Shown in pieces: positions 1 through 5,844 of a stretch of DNA of 8,034 nt (position 1 is its first letter; every line of letters starts with the position of its first letter). The notes under the pieces were generated by a model that saw nothing but the letters and a program-made list of their open reading frames with translations, was not told where the DNA came from and searched no databases. The position numbers and the translations under genes were made by a program. This DNA comes from DATIRA01 sp964553405. Its GTDB lineage: Bacteria > Pseudomonadota > Gammaproteobacteria > Steroidobacterales > Steroidobacteraceae. The DNA lies in the NCBI GenBank assembly GCA_964553405.1, contig CAZKLS010000114.1, positions 1 to 8,034 on the forward strand, written 5' to 3'.

Positions 1-65
1 CGTAGGTCGTTCCCGACCGGTTGAACGGTCCGCCCGCGGAGAGGTCCGTCGCGCCAGAGGGTTGC

Positions 66-93
66 ATGGCAGGAAAATCGAATAAGACATAAT
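66..93 (+). promoter_or_regulatory. Candidate sigma-70-type promoter for the four-gene cluster
   Basis: ATGGCA (66-71, four of six matches to TTGACA) is followed after 16 bases by CATAAT (88-93, five of six matches to TATAAT). It sits in a small AT-rich pocket inside otherwise GC-rich DNA. Transcription would begin near base 100 and leave a leader of about 120 bases before the first gene. This is a match by eye to a consensus. The weak -35 element means an activator or another sigma factor is possible. Confidence 0.35.
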
Positions 94-104
94 CTAGGCG
101 GCGA

Positions 105-149
105 GCCTGCCGTCGTGATCCCGCGGCAGCAGTATCATCAACGGCAGGC
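105..149 (+). other. Structured leader: 9-bp inverted repeat upstream of the first gene
   Basis: GCCTGCCGT (105-113) is perfectly complementary to ACGGCAGGC (141-149). Inside it, TGAT (116-119) can pair with ATCA (137-140), which extends the stem past a two-base bulge, and CCGCGG lies in the loop region. If transcription starts near base 100, this structure would be at the extreme 5' end of the messenger. No run of T follows, so it is not a standard intrinsic terminator. A role in mRNA stability or attenuation is inference. Confidence 0.4.
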
Positions 150-207
150 CGTCGGGCGCGATGCGGCGCGGGCCGACAGACGCCCTGGCAGTGATCGTCG
201 GGACGAC

Positions 208-214
208 GGGGGAG
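208..214 (+). promoter_or_regulatory. Ribosome binding site fixing the first gene start
   Basis: GGGGGAG lies 5 bases before the ATG at 220. The same frame is open further upstream, back to an ATG at 115. That extension is an Arg/Asp-rich low-complexity stretch with no comparable ribosome binding site, so 220 is preferred. Confidence 0.6.
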
Positions 215-219
215 ATCGC

Positions 220-996
220 ATGCGCCTCGATCTGGACCAGGCCCGGACCTTCGTCGGCGGTCTCGACCTGCCCGCGCCGCGCTTCGGCGCGACCGGAATC
301 GCGCTCGCGCCACCGGTCGATTTCGACGCCGCGCGCGACCAGGCCATGGTGGTGGGTTCCGAGATCGTGTCCTTCGTGCACGGAATCACGGCAGAGCAGC
401 GCAGCGACATCGTCAACTGCGCGCTGCTCGCGCAGCTACGTGCGAAGAAGGTCGCGCCTGAGCCGCGCTCGCTCGCCGAGGTCCGTGACTGGTACCGCGA
501 GTATTTCGACGTGCTCGGCAACATCGGCTTCGTCACGCAACAGACCAACCTGCAGCACTATGAGACCCAAGCCGACGGCTTCGAAGCGCACCAGGCCGTG
601 CTCGACGTGGCCGCGACGCTGCTCGGCGGCGCACCGACCGCGCTGGCGCTGGTCGCCTCGACCGTCAAGGCGCTTCGGAAGATGGATGCGGGCAATCCCT
701 GGATCACGATCTTCAACCGCGAGTCGCGCTCGGCGAACACCGCGCACTTCCAGGTCTCGACAGTGGACCGCGACCCGAACGGGGAGCTGTTCGTCGCACT
801 GACCGCGTTCGCGCTCGAGGCCAGGCAGCGGATCACGCAGGTGCTGTTCTTCAAGTTCCGCGAGAACGACGTCAAGATCGAGAACCACGCCGGCAGGGCC
901 TCGATCAATGCGACGCTGCTGGCGGGCCTGCGCGCGCAGATCTCGCAGAAGCTGCTCGCGCATTCCAGCGACTACCTGAGCAGGCTCGACATCTGA
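220..996 (+). CDS. Conserved-looking protein of unknown function, first gene of the cluster
   Basis: I do not recognise this family. The product from ATG 220 is 258 residues. The N-terminal two thirds looks helical. It contains an aromatic-rich stretch, WYREYFDVLGNIGF (91-104), and a weakly hydrophobic segment rich in Ala, Leu and Gly around residues 128-151. From about residue 160 the pattern changes to alternating hydrophobic and polar residues (for example WITIF at 161-165 and QVLFFKF at 207-213), which suggests a beta-rich C-terminal domain ending in a short helix. There is no N-terminal signal peptide and no clear transmembrane helix. It ends 32 bases before the metallopeptidase gene, so joint transcription is likely. 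A helix-plus-beta layout with one mildly hydrophobic segment could suit a membrane-interacting or pore-forming protein, but that is a guess without a diagnostic motif. Confidence applies to the gene being real and to the start. Confidence 0.8.
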   Translation: MRLDLDQARTFVGGLDLPAPRFGATGIALAPPVDFDAARDQAMVVGSEIVSFVHGITAEQRSDIVNCALLAQLRAKKVAPEPRSLAEVRDWYREYFDVLGNIGFVTQQTNLQHYETQADGFEAHQAVLDVAATLLGGAPTALALVASTVKALRKMDAGNPWITIFNRESRSANTAHFQVSTVDRDPNGELFVALTAFALEARQRITQVLFFKFRENDVKIENHAGRASINATLLAGLRAQISQKLLAHSSDYLSRLDI

Positions 997-1028
997 ACAC
1001 TGGGCAGCCGCGCCGACAGGGGGTACCG

Positions 1029-2924
1029 ATGGGTGAGTTCGACAAGTACCTGAACGAGGACGTGGACCGGCCGCGGTTCGAACAGCAGAACCACGGCAAG
1101 ACCTACCAGCTGGGTAAGCGTGTCTTCTACACCGGCGAGCCCGCGCACGACTGGGTCCCGGGCGAGCCGACCACGCGCAGGCTGCGGATCTTCGCGGTGG
1201 ACCCCTCGGCGCTGGTGCGCGAGGGCAAGTACGCGACGATCGAGATCCCCTACGAGAAAGTCACCACGGGGCCGGTCGGCCGCCTGTTCGCGGTCGAGAC
1301 CGAGGATCTCGACACCGGTGAGGCGCACCCGGCGCCCGATCTGGACGACCTGCGCGCACTGATCGCGAACGGCATCGCCCCCTCGGACTCGAACCGGGAA
1401 TTCCACTCGCAGATGGTCTACGCGGTCGCGAGCCTGGTGCACCGTAACTTCCGCCGTGCGCTCGGACGGCAGATCCTGTGGCCCTTTCCGCCGCGCGACG
1501 GCGTCACGCGGCTGCGCATCCGGCCGTTCGCCGGCGAGACGCAGAACGCCTGGTACAACCCGAACGACGGCACGCTCAACTTCGGCTACTTCTACGCCCA
1601 CGAGAAGCCGGTGGACGGCACGCTGCCAAAGGGGATCGTCTACACGGCGCTGTCGCACGACATCGTCTGCCACGAGATGACGCACGCGATGCTCGATGCG
1701 CTGCGCTCGAACTTCGTGCTGCAGACCAGCACGGACATGTCGGGCTTCCACGAGGGCTTCTCCGACCTGATCGCGCTGTTCCATCACTTCCTGCACCGCG
1801 ACGCGCTGCGCAACGCGCTCGCGCGCTGCCGCGGCGACCTGCGCAAGTCGGATTACCTGAGCGCGATCGGTCAGCAGTTCGGCCGCTCGACCGGCAACTC
1901 TCAGGCGTTGCGCAGTGCGGTCAACGACGAGTTGCGCTACGACCCGAAGCTGCCCGCGCACCAGATGGGGGAGCTGCTCATGGCCGCGGTCTACGACGCG
2001 TTCTGCATCGTATTCGAACGCAAGACCGCGACGGTGATGCGCCTCGCGACCGGCGGTACCGGCCGCCTGCCCGAGGGGGAACTGCCCGAAGCGCTGCTCG
2101 ACGTGCTGGTGACGCGGGCCTACAACCTCGCCACGCAGTTCCTGATGATGCTGATCCGGGCCGTGGACTACCTGCCGCCGGTGGACGTGCGACTCGGCGA
2201 GTACCTGCGCGCGATCATCACCGCCGACTCGGTGCTGGTGCCGGACGACCCGTGGAACTACCGCGAGGCACTGATCGATTCCTTCCGTTTGCGCGGCATC
2301 TATCCACGCGACGTCGTGAGCCTGAACGAGGACTCGCTGCTGTGGCGACCGCCGCGCAACCGCACGCTGGCGCCGGTGAAGGCCCTGTCGTTCAAGGAGA
2401 TCTACTTCGCCGGCGATCCGGGCAACCCGGTGACGATCGGCGAGCAGATCGCGCAGGCCTGCGAGCTCGGCGAATACGTCACCGGCAGTGCGGTCTGCAT
2501 GGAGGAGCTCGGACTGGTGCAGAACGGCGACCAGCGGCTCGAGGGCGACACGGTCACGCTGCCGATGATCGAGTCGGTGCGCACGCTGCGGCGCGTCGGG
2601 CCGGACGGCCAGACGATCTTCGACACGGTGGCCGAGATCCTGCAGGTGCGCACCGTGCGGCCGCGGGACGGCAAGCCCGGATTCGACATCTACGGCGGCT
2701 GCACGATCATCCTCGACTCACAGGGCAGCATCCGCTGCGGCATCGTCAAGAGCGTGGTCGGCGAGCGTCGGATCGACCGGCGGCTCGAGTACCTAGAGAG
2801 CGCGGCGAGCCGGCCGTTCTGGAGAAAGGTCGCCAACAAGTTCGAGCTGCGCGACAGCATGCCGTTTCTCGCGCTCTGCGACCGCGACCGGTGTCGCGAG
2901 GACCACCGAGACGGCCTGGATTGA
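1029..2924 (+). CDS. M4-like (gluzincin) zinc metallopeptidase, probably cytoplasmic
   Basis: This is a 631-residue protein with a canonical zinc-peptidase site. HEMTH at residues 215-219 supplies two zinc-binding histidines and the catalytic Glu216. GFHEGFSD (239-246) supplies the likely third ligand Glu242 and matches the NExxSD element of thermolysin-type enzymes. The ligand lies 23 residues after the second histidine, against 20 in thermolysin, and this supports a gluzincin (M4/M36-like) assignment. About 200 residues precede the site. About 390 follow, including a helical region and a C-terminal beta-rich segment near IYGGCTIILDSQGSIRCGIV. Typical M4 enzymes are exported as pre-pro-proteins, but this one starts MGEFDKYLNE with no signal peptide, so it probably acts inside the cell or leaves by another route. 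AGGGGG (1018-1023) is 5 bases before ATG. Its substrate is unknown. A partner encoded in the same cluster, such as the patatin or the first protein, is a reasonable hypothesis. Confidence 0.88.
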   Translation: MGEFDKYLNEDVDRPRFEQQNHGKTYQLGKRVFYTGEPAHDWVPGEPTTRRLRIFAVDPSALVREGKYATIEIPYEKVTTGPVGRLFAVETEDLDTGEAHPAPDLDDLRALIANGIAPSDSNREFHSQMVYAVASLVHRNFRRALGRQILWPFPPRDGVTRLRIRPFAGETQNAWYNPNDGTLNFGYFYAHEKPVDGTLPKGIVYTALSHDIVCHEMTHAMLDALRSNFVLQTSTDMSGFHEGFSDLIALFHHFLHRDALRNALARCRGDLRKSDYLSAIGQQFGRSTGNSQALRSAVNDELRYDPKLPAHQMGELLMAAVYDAFCIVFERKTATVMRLATGGTGRLPEGELPEALLDVLVTRAYNLATQFLMMLIRAVDYLPPVDVRLGEYLRAIITADSVLVPDDPWNYREALIDSFRLRGIYPRDVVSLNEDSLLWRPPRNRTLAPVKALSFKEIYFAGDPGNPVTIGEQIAQACELGEYVTGSAVCMEELGLVQNGDQRLEGDTVTLPMIESVRTLRRVGPDGQTIFDTVAEILQVRTVRPRDGKPGFDIYGGCTIILDSQGSIRCGIVKSVVGERRIDRRLEYLESAASRPFWRKVANKFELRDSMPFLALCDRDRCREDHRDGLD

Positions 2925-2952
2925 CAGCCGGGCGGGCGACCCCGCTCCGGAG

Positions 2953-2958
2953 AGGAGG
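2953..2958 (+). promoter_or_regulatory. Strong ribosome binding site of the patatin gene
   Basis: AGGAGG lies 7 bases before the ATG at 2966. The frame is open for well over a kilobase upstream, through the antisense-free interior of the metallopeptidase gene. This site and the immediately following patatin glycine motif decide the true start. Confidence 0.8.
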
Positions 2959-2965
2959 AACACGC

Positions 2966-4168
2966 ATGAAGTACGACATGGTTTTCGAAGGCGGCGGGGC
3001 CAAGGGCATGGCTTTCGTCGGGGCCGTCGCGGAACTGCTGAACGCAGGCCATTCCTACGACCGCCTGCTCGGCACGTCGGCCGGTGCGATCACCGCGACG
3101 CTGCTCGCGGCCGGCTACACGGTCGACGAGATGAACGCGGCGCTGATGGAGAAGGAGAACGGCCAGCCGGTGTTCGCCGGCTTCATGGGCGAGCCGGAGG
3201 AGTTCAGCGACGCCGAGATCGAGCAGGGCGGCACGCTGGCACTGCTTCGCAACCTCGACCTGTCGCTGGTGCCCAAGTTCCTCGAGGACCGGATGGACCG
3301 GCAGATCGCGCGGGCGCTGGCCCGGGGCGGCAAGTCCCGGCACCTGGTGGCGCTGGTCGAGCGCGGCGGCTGGTTCGCGGCACGGCGCTTCCTCACCTGG
3401 ATGTCCGCCAAGCTCGACGCCGGCAAGCGGCCCGACGGCTCGCCGCGCAACTTCTCCGGCATGACGCTGAAGCAGTTCCACGACGCAACCGGCGTGGACC
3501 TCTCGATGGTCGCCTCGGATACGACCGACGGCAGGCTGCTGGTGCTGAATCACCGCACGGCACCCGACTGCCCCGTCGTCTACGCGGTGCGGATGTCGAT
3601 GAGCATCCCGCTGGTGTGGAACGAAGTCAGCTGGCGGCCCGAATGGGGCAGCTACCGCGGCCGCGACATCGCTGGCCACGGTGTGGTCGACGGCGGCATG
3701 CTGTCGAACTTCCCGCTCGAGCTGTTCATCTCGGCAGAGCCGAAGGTGACCAAGGTGATGGGCCCGAAGCAGAACACGCCGGTGCTCGGGCTGATGATCG
3801 ACGAGGCGCTGGAGGTGCCGGGCGCCGCCCCGGGCGCGTCCGCGAAGCCGCCGAGCGCGCTGGCCGAGTTCGCGCTGGTGACGCGGATCGGCCGGCTGAT
3901 CGACACCGCGACGACTGCGCACGACAAGCGCGTGATCGAGGAGCACGGCGAGCTGATCGTTCGACTGCCGGCCAAGGGCTTCGGCACGACCGAGTTCGAC
4001 ATGAGCGAGGCGCGGCGGAACGCGCTGGTCGACTCGGCACGCGAGGCCATGCGCAACTGGCTCGCGACCGCGCCGCGTGCGCTGCCGCCGAAGGCCTTCG
4101 GGCCCGGGGCGCCGGCCACGAAGGCCTCGCGCCGCGCGGACGCGATCGCGCTGGACCTGCTGGACTGA
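2966..4168 (+). CDS. Patatin-like phospholipase
   Basis: This is a 400-residue serine hydrolase of the patatin family, which cleaves acyl chains from membrane phospholipids or other lipids using a Ser-Asp dyad. All core elements are visible. The oxyanion-hole glycine motif GGGAKG is at residues 9-14. The nucleophile elbow GTSAG is at 36-40, with Ser38 as nucleophile. DGG at 242-244 has Asp242 as the catalytic partner, followed by MLSNFP as in other patatins. The motif begins only nine residues from the start, which confirms ATG 2966 and leaves no room for a signal peptide. Between the elbow and the Asp there is an insert of about 200 residues, which may form a lid or partner-binding region. 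The C-terminal part beyond the Asp (about 155 residues) is Ala-rich and lacks a recognised domain. It starts 41 bases after the peptidase and is probably co-transcribed with it. Family members include CBASS effectors (CapV) and secreted toxins (ExoU-like), but nothing here assigns it to either. Confidence 0.93.
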   Translation: MKYDMVFEGGGAKGMAFVGAVAELLNAGHSYDRLLGTSAGAITATLLAAGYTVDEMNAALMEKENGQPVFAGFMGEPEEFSDAEIEQGGTLALLRNLDLSLVPKFLEDRMDRQIARALARGGKSRHLVALVERGGWFAARRFLTWMSAKLDAGKRPDGSPRNFSGMTLKQFHDATGVDLSMVASDTTDGRLLVLNHRTAPDCPVVYAVRMSMSIPLVWNEVSWRPEWGSYRGRDIAGHGVVDGGMLSNFPLELFISAEPKVTKVMGPKQNTPVLGLMIDEALEVPGAAPGASAKPPSALAEFALVTRIGRLIDTATTAHDKRVIEEHGELIVRLPAKGFGTTEFDMSEARRNALVDSAREAMRNWLATAPRALPPKAFGPGAPATKASRRADAIALDLLD

Positions 4169-4193
4169 GCAGCCGCCGGGAACCGCCCGCGGG

Positions 4194-4199
4194 AGGAGG
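4194..4199 (+). promoter_or_regulatory. Ribosome binding site fixing a GTG start
   Basis: AGGAGG lies 4 bases before GTG 4204. The frame is open upstream into the patatin gene, but that stretch is an Arg/Ala-rich shadow. The GTG here gives a sensible protein start 35 bases after the patatin stop. Confidence 0.75.
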
Positions 4200-4203
4200 C
4201 ACC

Positions 4204-5001
4204 GTGTCGCGTACGGATGCGATCCGCAGGATCATCGCCGAGCAAAGCGGCCGCGGAGCCGTCAGCATCGAGCAGTTCATCCGCGTCCGGGCCCGGAACA
4301 ACAGCGAGTCCGAGATCCAGGATTCGATCGACTACTGCCGGGAGATCATCAATGCCGTGCCGGTCATCATGGACCAGGTGCGCCGGACCGCCCAGGAGCG
4401 CGGTTTCAGCAACTGGGTCGAGCCACTGGTCGCGCACGCCGAGGACTACTTCCTCGAAGCCGAGGATTACCTGCCCGAGAAGCAGCTCGGCTCGTTCGGA
4501 TTGCTCGACGATGCTTACGTCGCGCTGAAGGTGCTGAGCTTCCTGCACGCCGGGCCCGACCCGGTCCTGAAGGTCGAAGTCGACGGCCCGCTCGATTTCC
4601 TCCGCCAGGTGCTGGGCGACGATGCGACCGCGAAGCTCGACTCGGTCGCCGCACAGGCTCAGCTTAGGATGCGTGAACACATGCGGACGCTGCAGCAGGC
4701 GGCACGGCGACACGCCGAGGTCGAGCGCGCCCGCGAGCTCGAACGGCGCCGCCGGGAACCGCGCTCGCCACCGCCCGCCCGGTCGGCGCCGGAACCGACG
4801 CAACGCCAGTGTGGCGCCTGCGCGGGCTCCGGCCGGATAAGCTGCTCGTCCTGCGGCGGCTACGGCTACCACACCCAGAGCTACACGCGCGTGGACTGGG
4901 AGGGCAACACCGAGTACGTGACCGACCAGGTCCCCTGCGGCTGCTCGGGCGGATACTCGACCTGCAGCTCCTGCGGCGGCTCAGGCTGGACGATGAGCTG
5001 A
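4204..5001 (+). CDS. YkvA/DUF1232-like protein with C-terminal DnaJ-type CxxCxGxG cysteine repeats
   Basis: The product is 265 residues. Residues 72-113 contain YLPEKQLGSFGLLDDAYVAL, which resembles the YkvA/DUF1232 signature (Pro-Asp turn, then Gly-x-x-Asp-Asp). That family is small and poorly understood, and often predicted to associate with membranes. Residues about 145-185 are Gln/Arg/Glu-rich and likely helical or coiled coil. A Pro/Arg linker (186-201) leads to a cysteine-rich tail. Two perfect CxxCxGxG units, CGACAGSG (203-210) and CSSCGGYG (214-221), are followed by a 23-residue aromatic and acidic loop, then a degenerate unit CGCSGG (245-250), then CSSCGGSG (254-261). This is the pattern of the zinc-binding central domain of DnaJ, without a J domain. 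The tail probably binds one or two zinc ions and may contact unfolded or partner proteins. It is the last gene of the cluster and converges on the GNAT gene. The DUF1232 link is by eye and moderate; the cysteine repeats are certain. Confidence 0.85.
   Translation: MSRTDAIRRIIAEQSGRGAVSIEQFIRVRARNNSESEIQDSIDYCREIINAVPVIMDQVRRTAQERGFSNWVEPLVAHAEDYFLEAEDYLPEKQLGSFGLLDDAYVALKVLSFLHAGPDPVLKVEVDGPLDFLRQVLGDDATAKLDSVAAQAQLRMREHMRTLQQAARRHAEVERARELERRRREPRSPPPARSAPEPTQRQCGACAGSGRISCSSCGGYGYHTQSYTRVDWEGNTEYVTDQVPCGCSGGYSTCSSCGGSGWTMS
4807..4986 (+). repeat. Region coding for four CxxCxGxG-type zinc-finger repeats
   Basis: The encoded motif starts recur at residues 203, 214, 245 and 254, spaced 11, 31 and 9 residues apart. 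Three copies keep both cysteines and both glycines. The third, CGCSGG, has lost one spacer residue between its cysteines. DnaJ proteins usually carry four intact units with more even spacing, so the array is related but atypical. Confidence 0.85.
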
Positions 5002-5048
5002 CCGATCAGGCTTCCTGGGAAGTGAATGGCGATCCGGGCCGCCGGTCG

Positions 5049-5639
5049 CTATTGCAGCGTGCCGCGCAGATCGCGGTCCATCCGGACCAGGTGGGCATCG
5101 TCCGGGTCCATCCGGACGTCGAAGCCCAGCGACTTTGCCAGGCCGACCATGCGCCGGTTCTCAGCCAGCGTCACGCCGGTCATCGTCTCGAGGCCGTGGT
5201 GATCGCGGGCCACCGCGGCGAGCGCGCTCATCAACGCACGCGCAAGGCCCGTCCCGCGCCACTCGTCGTCCACGACGATGGCGAATTCGCAGCGGCGGGT
5301 GCCGGGCAGGATGGAGTAGCGCGCCACGCCGACCTGCCGGTCGCCCTCCGGCGTGGCCACCATTGCGACCAGCGCCATTTCGCGCGCGTAGTCGATGTCC
5401 GTGAACCGGCGGATCATGGCCGGCGTCAGGTCCTTCACGGGCGCCATGAACCGGAAGTACCTGGAGTCCGCAGACAGCCGGTGCACGAAGTCCCACTCGG
5501 CGTCGGCGTCCTCGGGCCGTATCGGCCGCAGCGTCAGTTCCCGGCCATCCGGCAACCGGACCCTCCTCGCGAGCGCGGCCGGATAGGCCGACGGCGCAGG
5601 CCCGTGAGCAGGCTCGGGTACGCGTGTGTAAAGCGTCAC
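5049..5639 (-). CDS. GNAT-family acetyltransferase, Pat-like domain
   Basis: The 196-residue product belongs to the GCN5-related N-acetyltransferase fold, which moves an acetyl group from acetyl-CoA to an amine. The acetyl-CoA binding motif A is visible as VVDDEWRGTGLARAL (122-136), with the pyrophosphate-binding loop RGTGLA at 128-133, and NRRMVGLAKSLGF (161-173) matches motif B. The N-terminal part, with RLPDGRELTLRPIRPED (28-44) and the later DIDYAREMALVA (81-92), resembles the C-terminal acetyltransferase domain of Pat/YfiQ protein-lysine acetyltransferases. The large acyl-CoA synthetase-like domain of Pat is absent, so this is a stand-alone domain. A protein substrate is therefore likely but unproven. 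The start is GTG 5639, with GAGGGG (5645-5650) 5 bases ahead. It follows the 39-residue membrane peptide by 9 bases and should be co-transcribed with it. Confidence 0.9.
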   Translation of the reverse strand: MTLYTRVPEPAHGPAPSAYPAALARRVRLPDGRELTLRPIRPEDADAEWDFVHRLSADSRYFRFMAPVKDLTPAMIRRFTDIDYAREMALVAMVATPEGDRQVGVARYSILPGTRRCEFAIVVDDEWRGTGLARALMSALAAVARDHHGLETMTGVTLAENRRMVGLAKSLGFDVRMDPDDAHLVRMDRDLRGTLQ

Positions 5640-5644
5640 CTGGA

Positions 5645-5650
5645 CCCCTC
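5645..5650 (-). promoter_or_regulatory. Ribosome binding site of the GNAT gene, overlapping the upstream stop codon
   Basis: On the minus strand the TGA stop of the membrane peptide runs directly into GAGGGG, which lies 5 bases before the GTG start. Such overlap favours translational coupling and supports both the GTG start and the reality of the short gene. Confidence 0.7.
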
Positions 5651-5768
5651 AGAATGCAAAGGTCTCGATCTGCGACAAGGCGCTGCCGAGCGAGGCGAAG
5701 ACCACGAGCAGCGCGACCACCAGTCCGGTGATGGCTGCCGAGAGGAAGAAGGATTTTCCGAAAAGCAT
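5649..5768 (-). CDS. Small single-span membrane protein (39 residues)
   Basis: This short gene starts at ATG 5768 and ends at TGA 5649. The product begins MLFGKSFF. It has a continuous hydrophobic segment at about residues 7-29, rich in Ala, Leu, Val and Ile, and ends in a short tail SQIETFAF. One Lys before the segment and an acidic residue after it predict an N-in orientation. GGAGA (5773-5777) lies 5 bases before the start, and the stop abuts the GNAT ribosome binding site, so both ends look like a true gene. It is too long and too hydrophobic in its tail for a cleaved signal peptide without cargo. It could instead be a small regulator or accessory subunit of a membrane complex. I recognise no family. 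Confidence 0.72.
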   Translation of the reverse strand: MLFGKSFFLSAAITGLVVALLVVFASLGSALSQIETFAF

Positions 5769-5808
5769 GTCGTCTCCGTTACAGGTCGGGCGATAGCCCT
5801 ACGCTCGG

Positions 5809-5821
5809 GAGACATTGTCTC
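5809..5821. promoter_or_regulatory. Palindrome GAGACA-T-TGTCTC, candidate operator
   Basis: Two perfect 6-base arms flank a single central base, centred at 5815. It lies 41 bases upstream of the membrane-peptide start, near where transcription would begin if the AATAAT at 5824-5829 (minus strand) is the -10 element. Binding by a dimeric regulator is inferred from symmetry only. Confidence 0.4.
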
Positions 5822-5823
5822 AG

Positions 5824-5829
5824 ATTATT
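5824..5829 (-). promoter_or_regulatory. Candidate -10 element for the membrane peptide-GNAT unit
   Basis: AATAAT on the minus strand matches TATAAT at five of six positions and sits between the two palindromes. No good -35 hexamer is found 16-18 bases upstream. The promoter may depend on an activator, or other -10-like boxes in the AT-rich stretch (TAGAAT at 5872-5877, TAAAAT at 5888-5893) may be used instead. Confidence 0.3.
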
Positions 5830-5844
5830 GCTGCAGTGCAGCAA
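5828..5844. promoter_or_regulatory. Palindrome TTGCTGCA-G-TGCAGCAA, candidate operator
   Basis: Two perfect 8-base arms flank one central base, centred at 5836. This is 21 bases (two helical turns) from the centre of the neighbouring palindrome, so two dimers could bind the same DNA face. A weaker dyad, AACA-gtat-TGTT, follows at 5843-5854. A short perfect dyad here is more than base composition predicts, but the regulator is unknown. Confidence 0.45.

Noticed and set aside
1..60. Short hairpins GGTCG-ttcc-CGACC (5-18) and GACCG-gttgaa-CGGTC (15-30) at the window start, possibly a terminator of an upstream gene
   Set aside because: The stems overlap and are only 5 bp, no T-run follows, and the upstream gene is outside the window.
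94..381. Minus-strand open frame whose last 40 codons (94-219) read like a protein C-terminus
   Set aside because: Its upstream two thirds are antisense to the first gene, no ribosome binding site supports its start, and GC-rich DNA routinely gives such open frames. A remnant of a decayed gene end at 94-219 cannot be excluded, but nothing beyond composition supports it.
1478..2965. Upstream extension of the patatin reading frame, which would give an 896-residue protein
   Set aside because: The extension lies out of frame over the metallopeptidase gene and is an Arg/Ala-rich composition artefact. The patatin motif starts at residue 9 after a strong ribosome binding site at 2953-2958.
2690..3946. 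Long minus-strand open frame (418 codons) opposite the peptidase and patatin genes
   Set aside because: Arg/His/Leu-rich shadow of the GC-rich plus-strand genes, with no motif and no ribosome binding site. The same applies to the minus frames at 972-1961, 3652-4872 and 6669-7847.
997..4203. CAGCCG shortly after each of the three stop codons in the cluster (1005, 2925, 4170)
   Set aside because: A GC-only-plus-A hexamer is expected often at this base composition, and the distances from the stops differ (8, 0 and 1 bases).
5002..5048. Possible bidirectional terminator between the converging genes
   Set aside because: Only 4-bp stems (CTTC-ctgg-GAAG and CCGG-gccg-CCGG) are present and neither is followed by a T-run.
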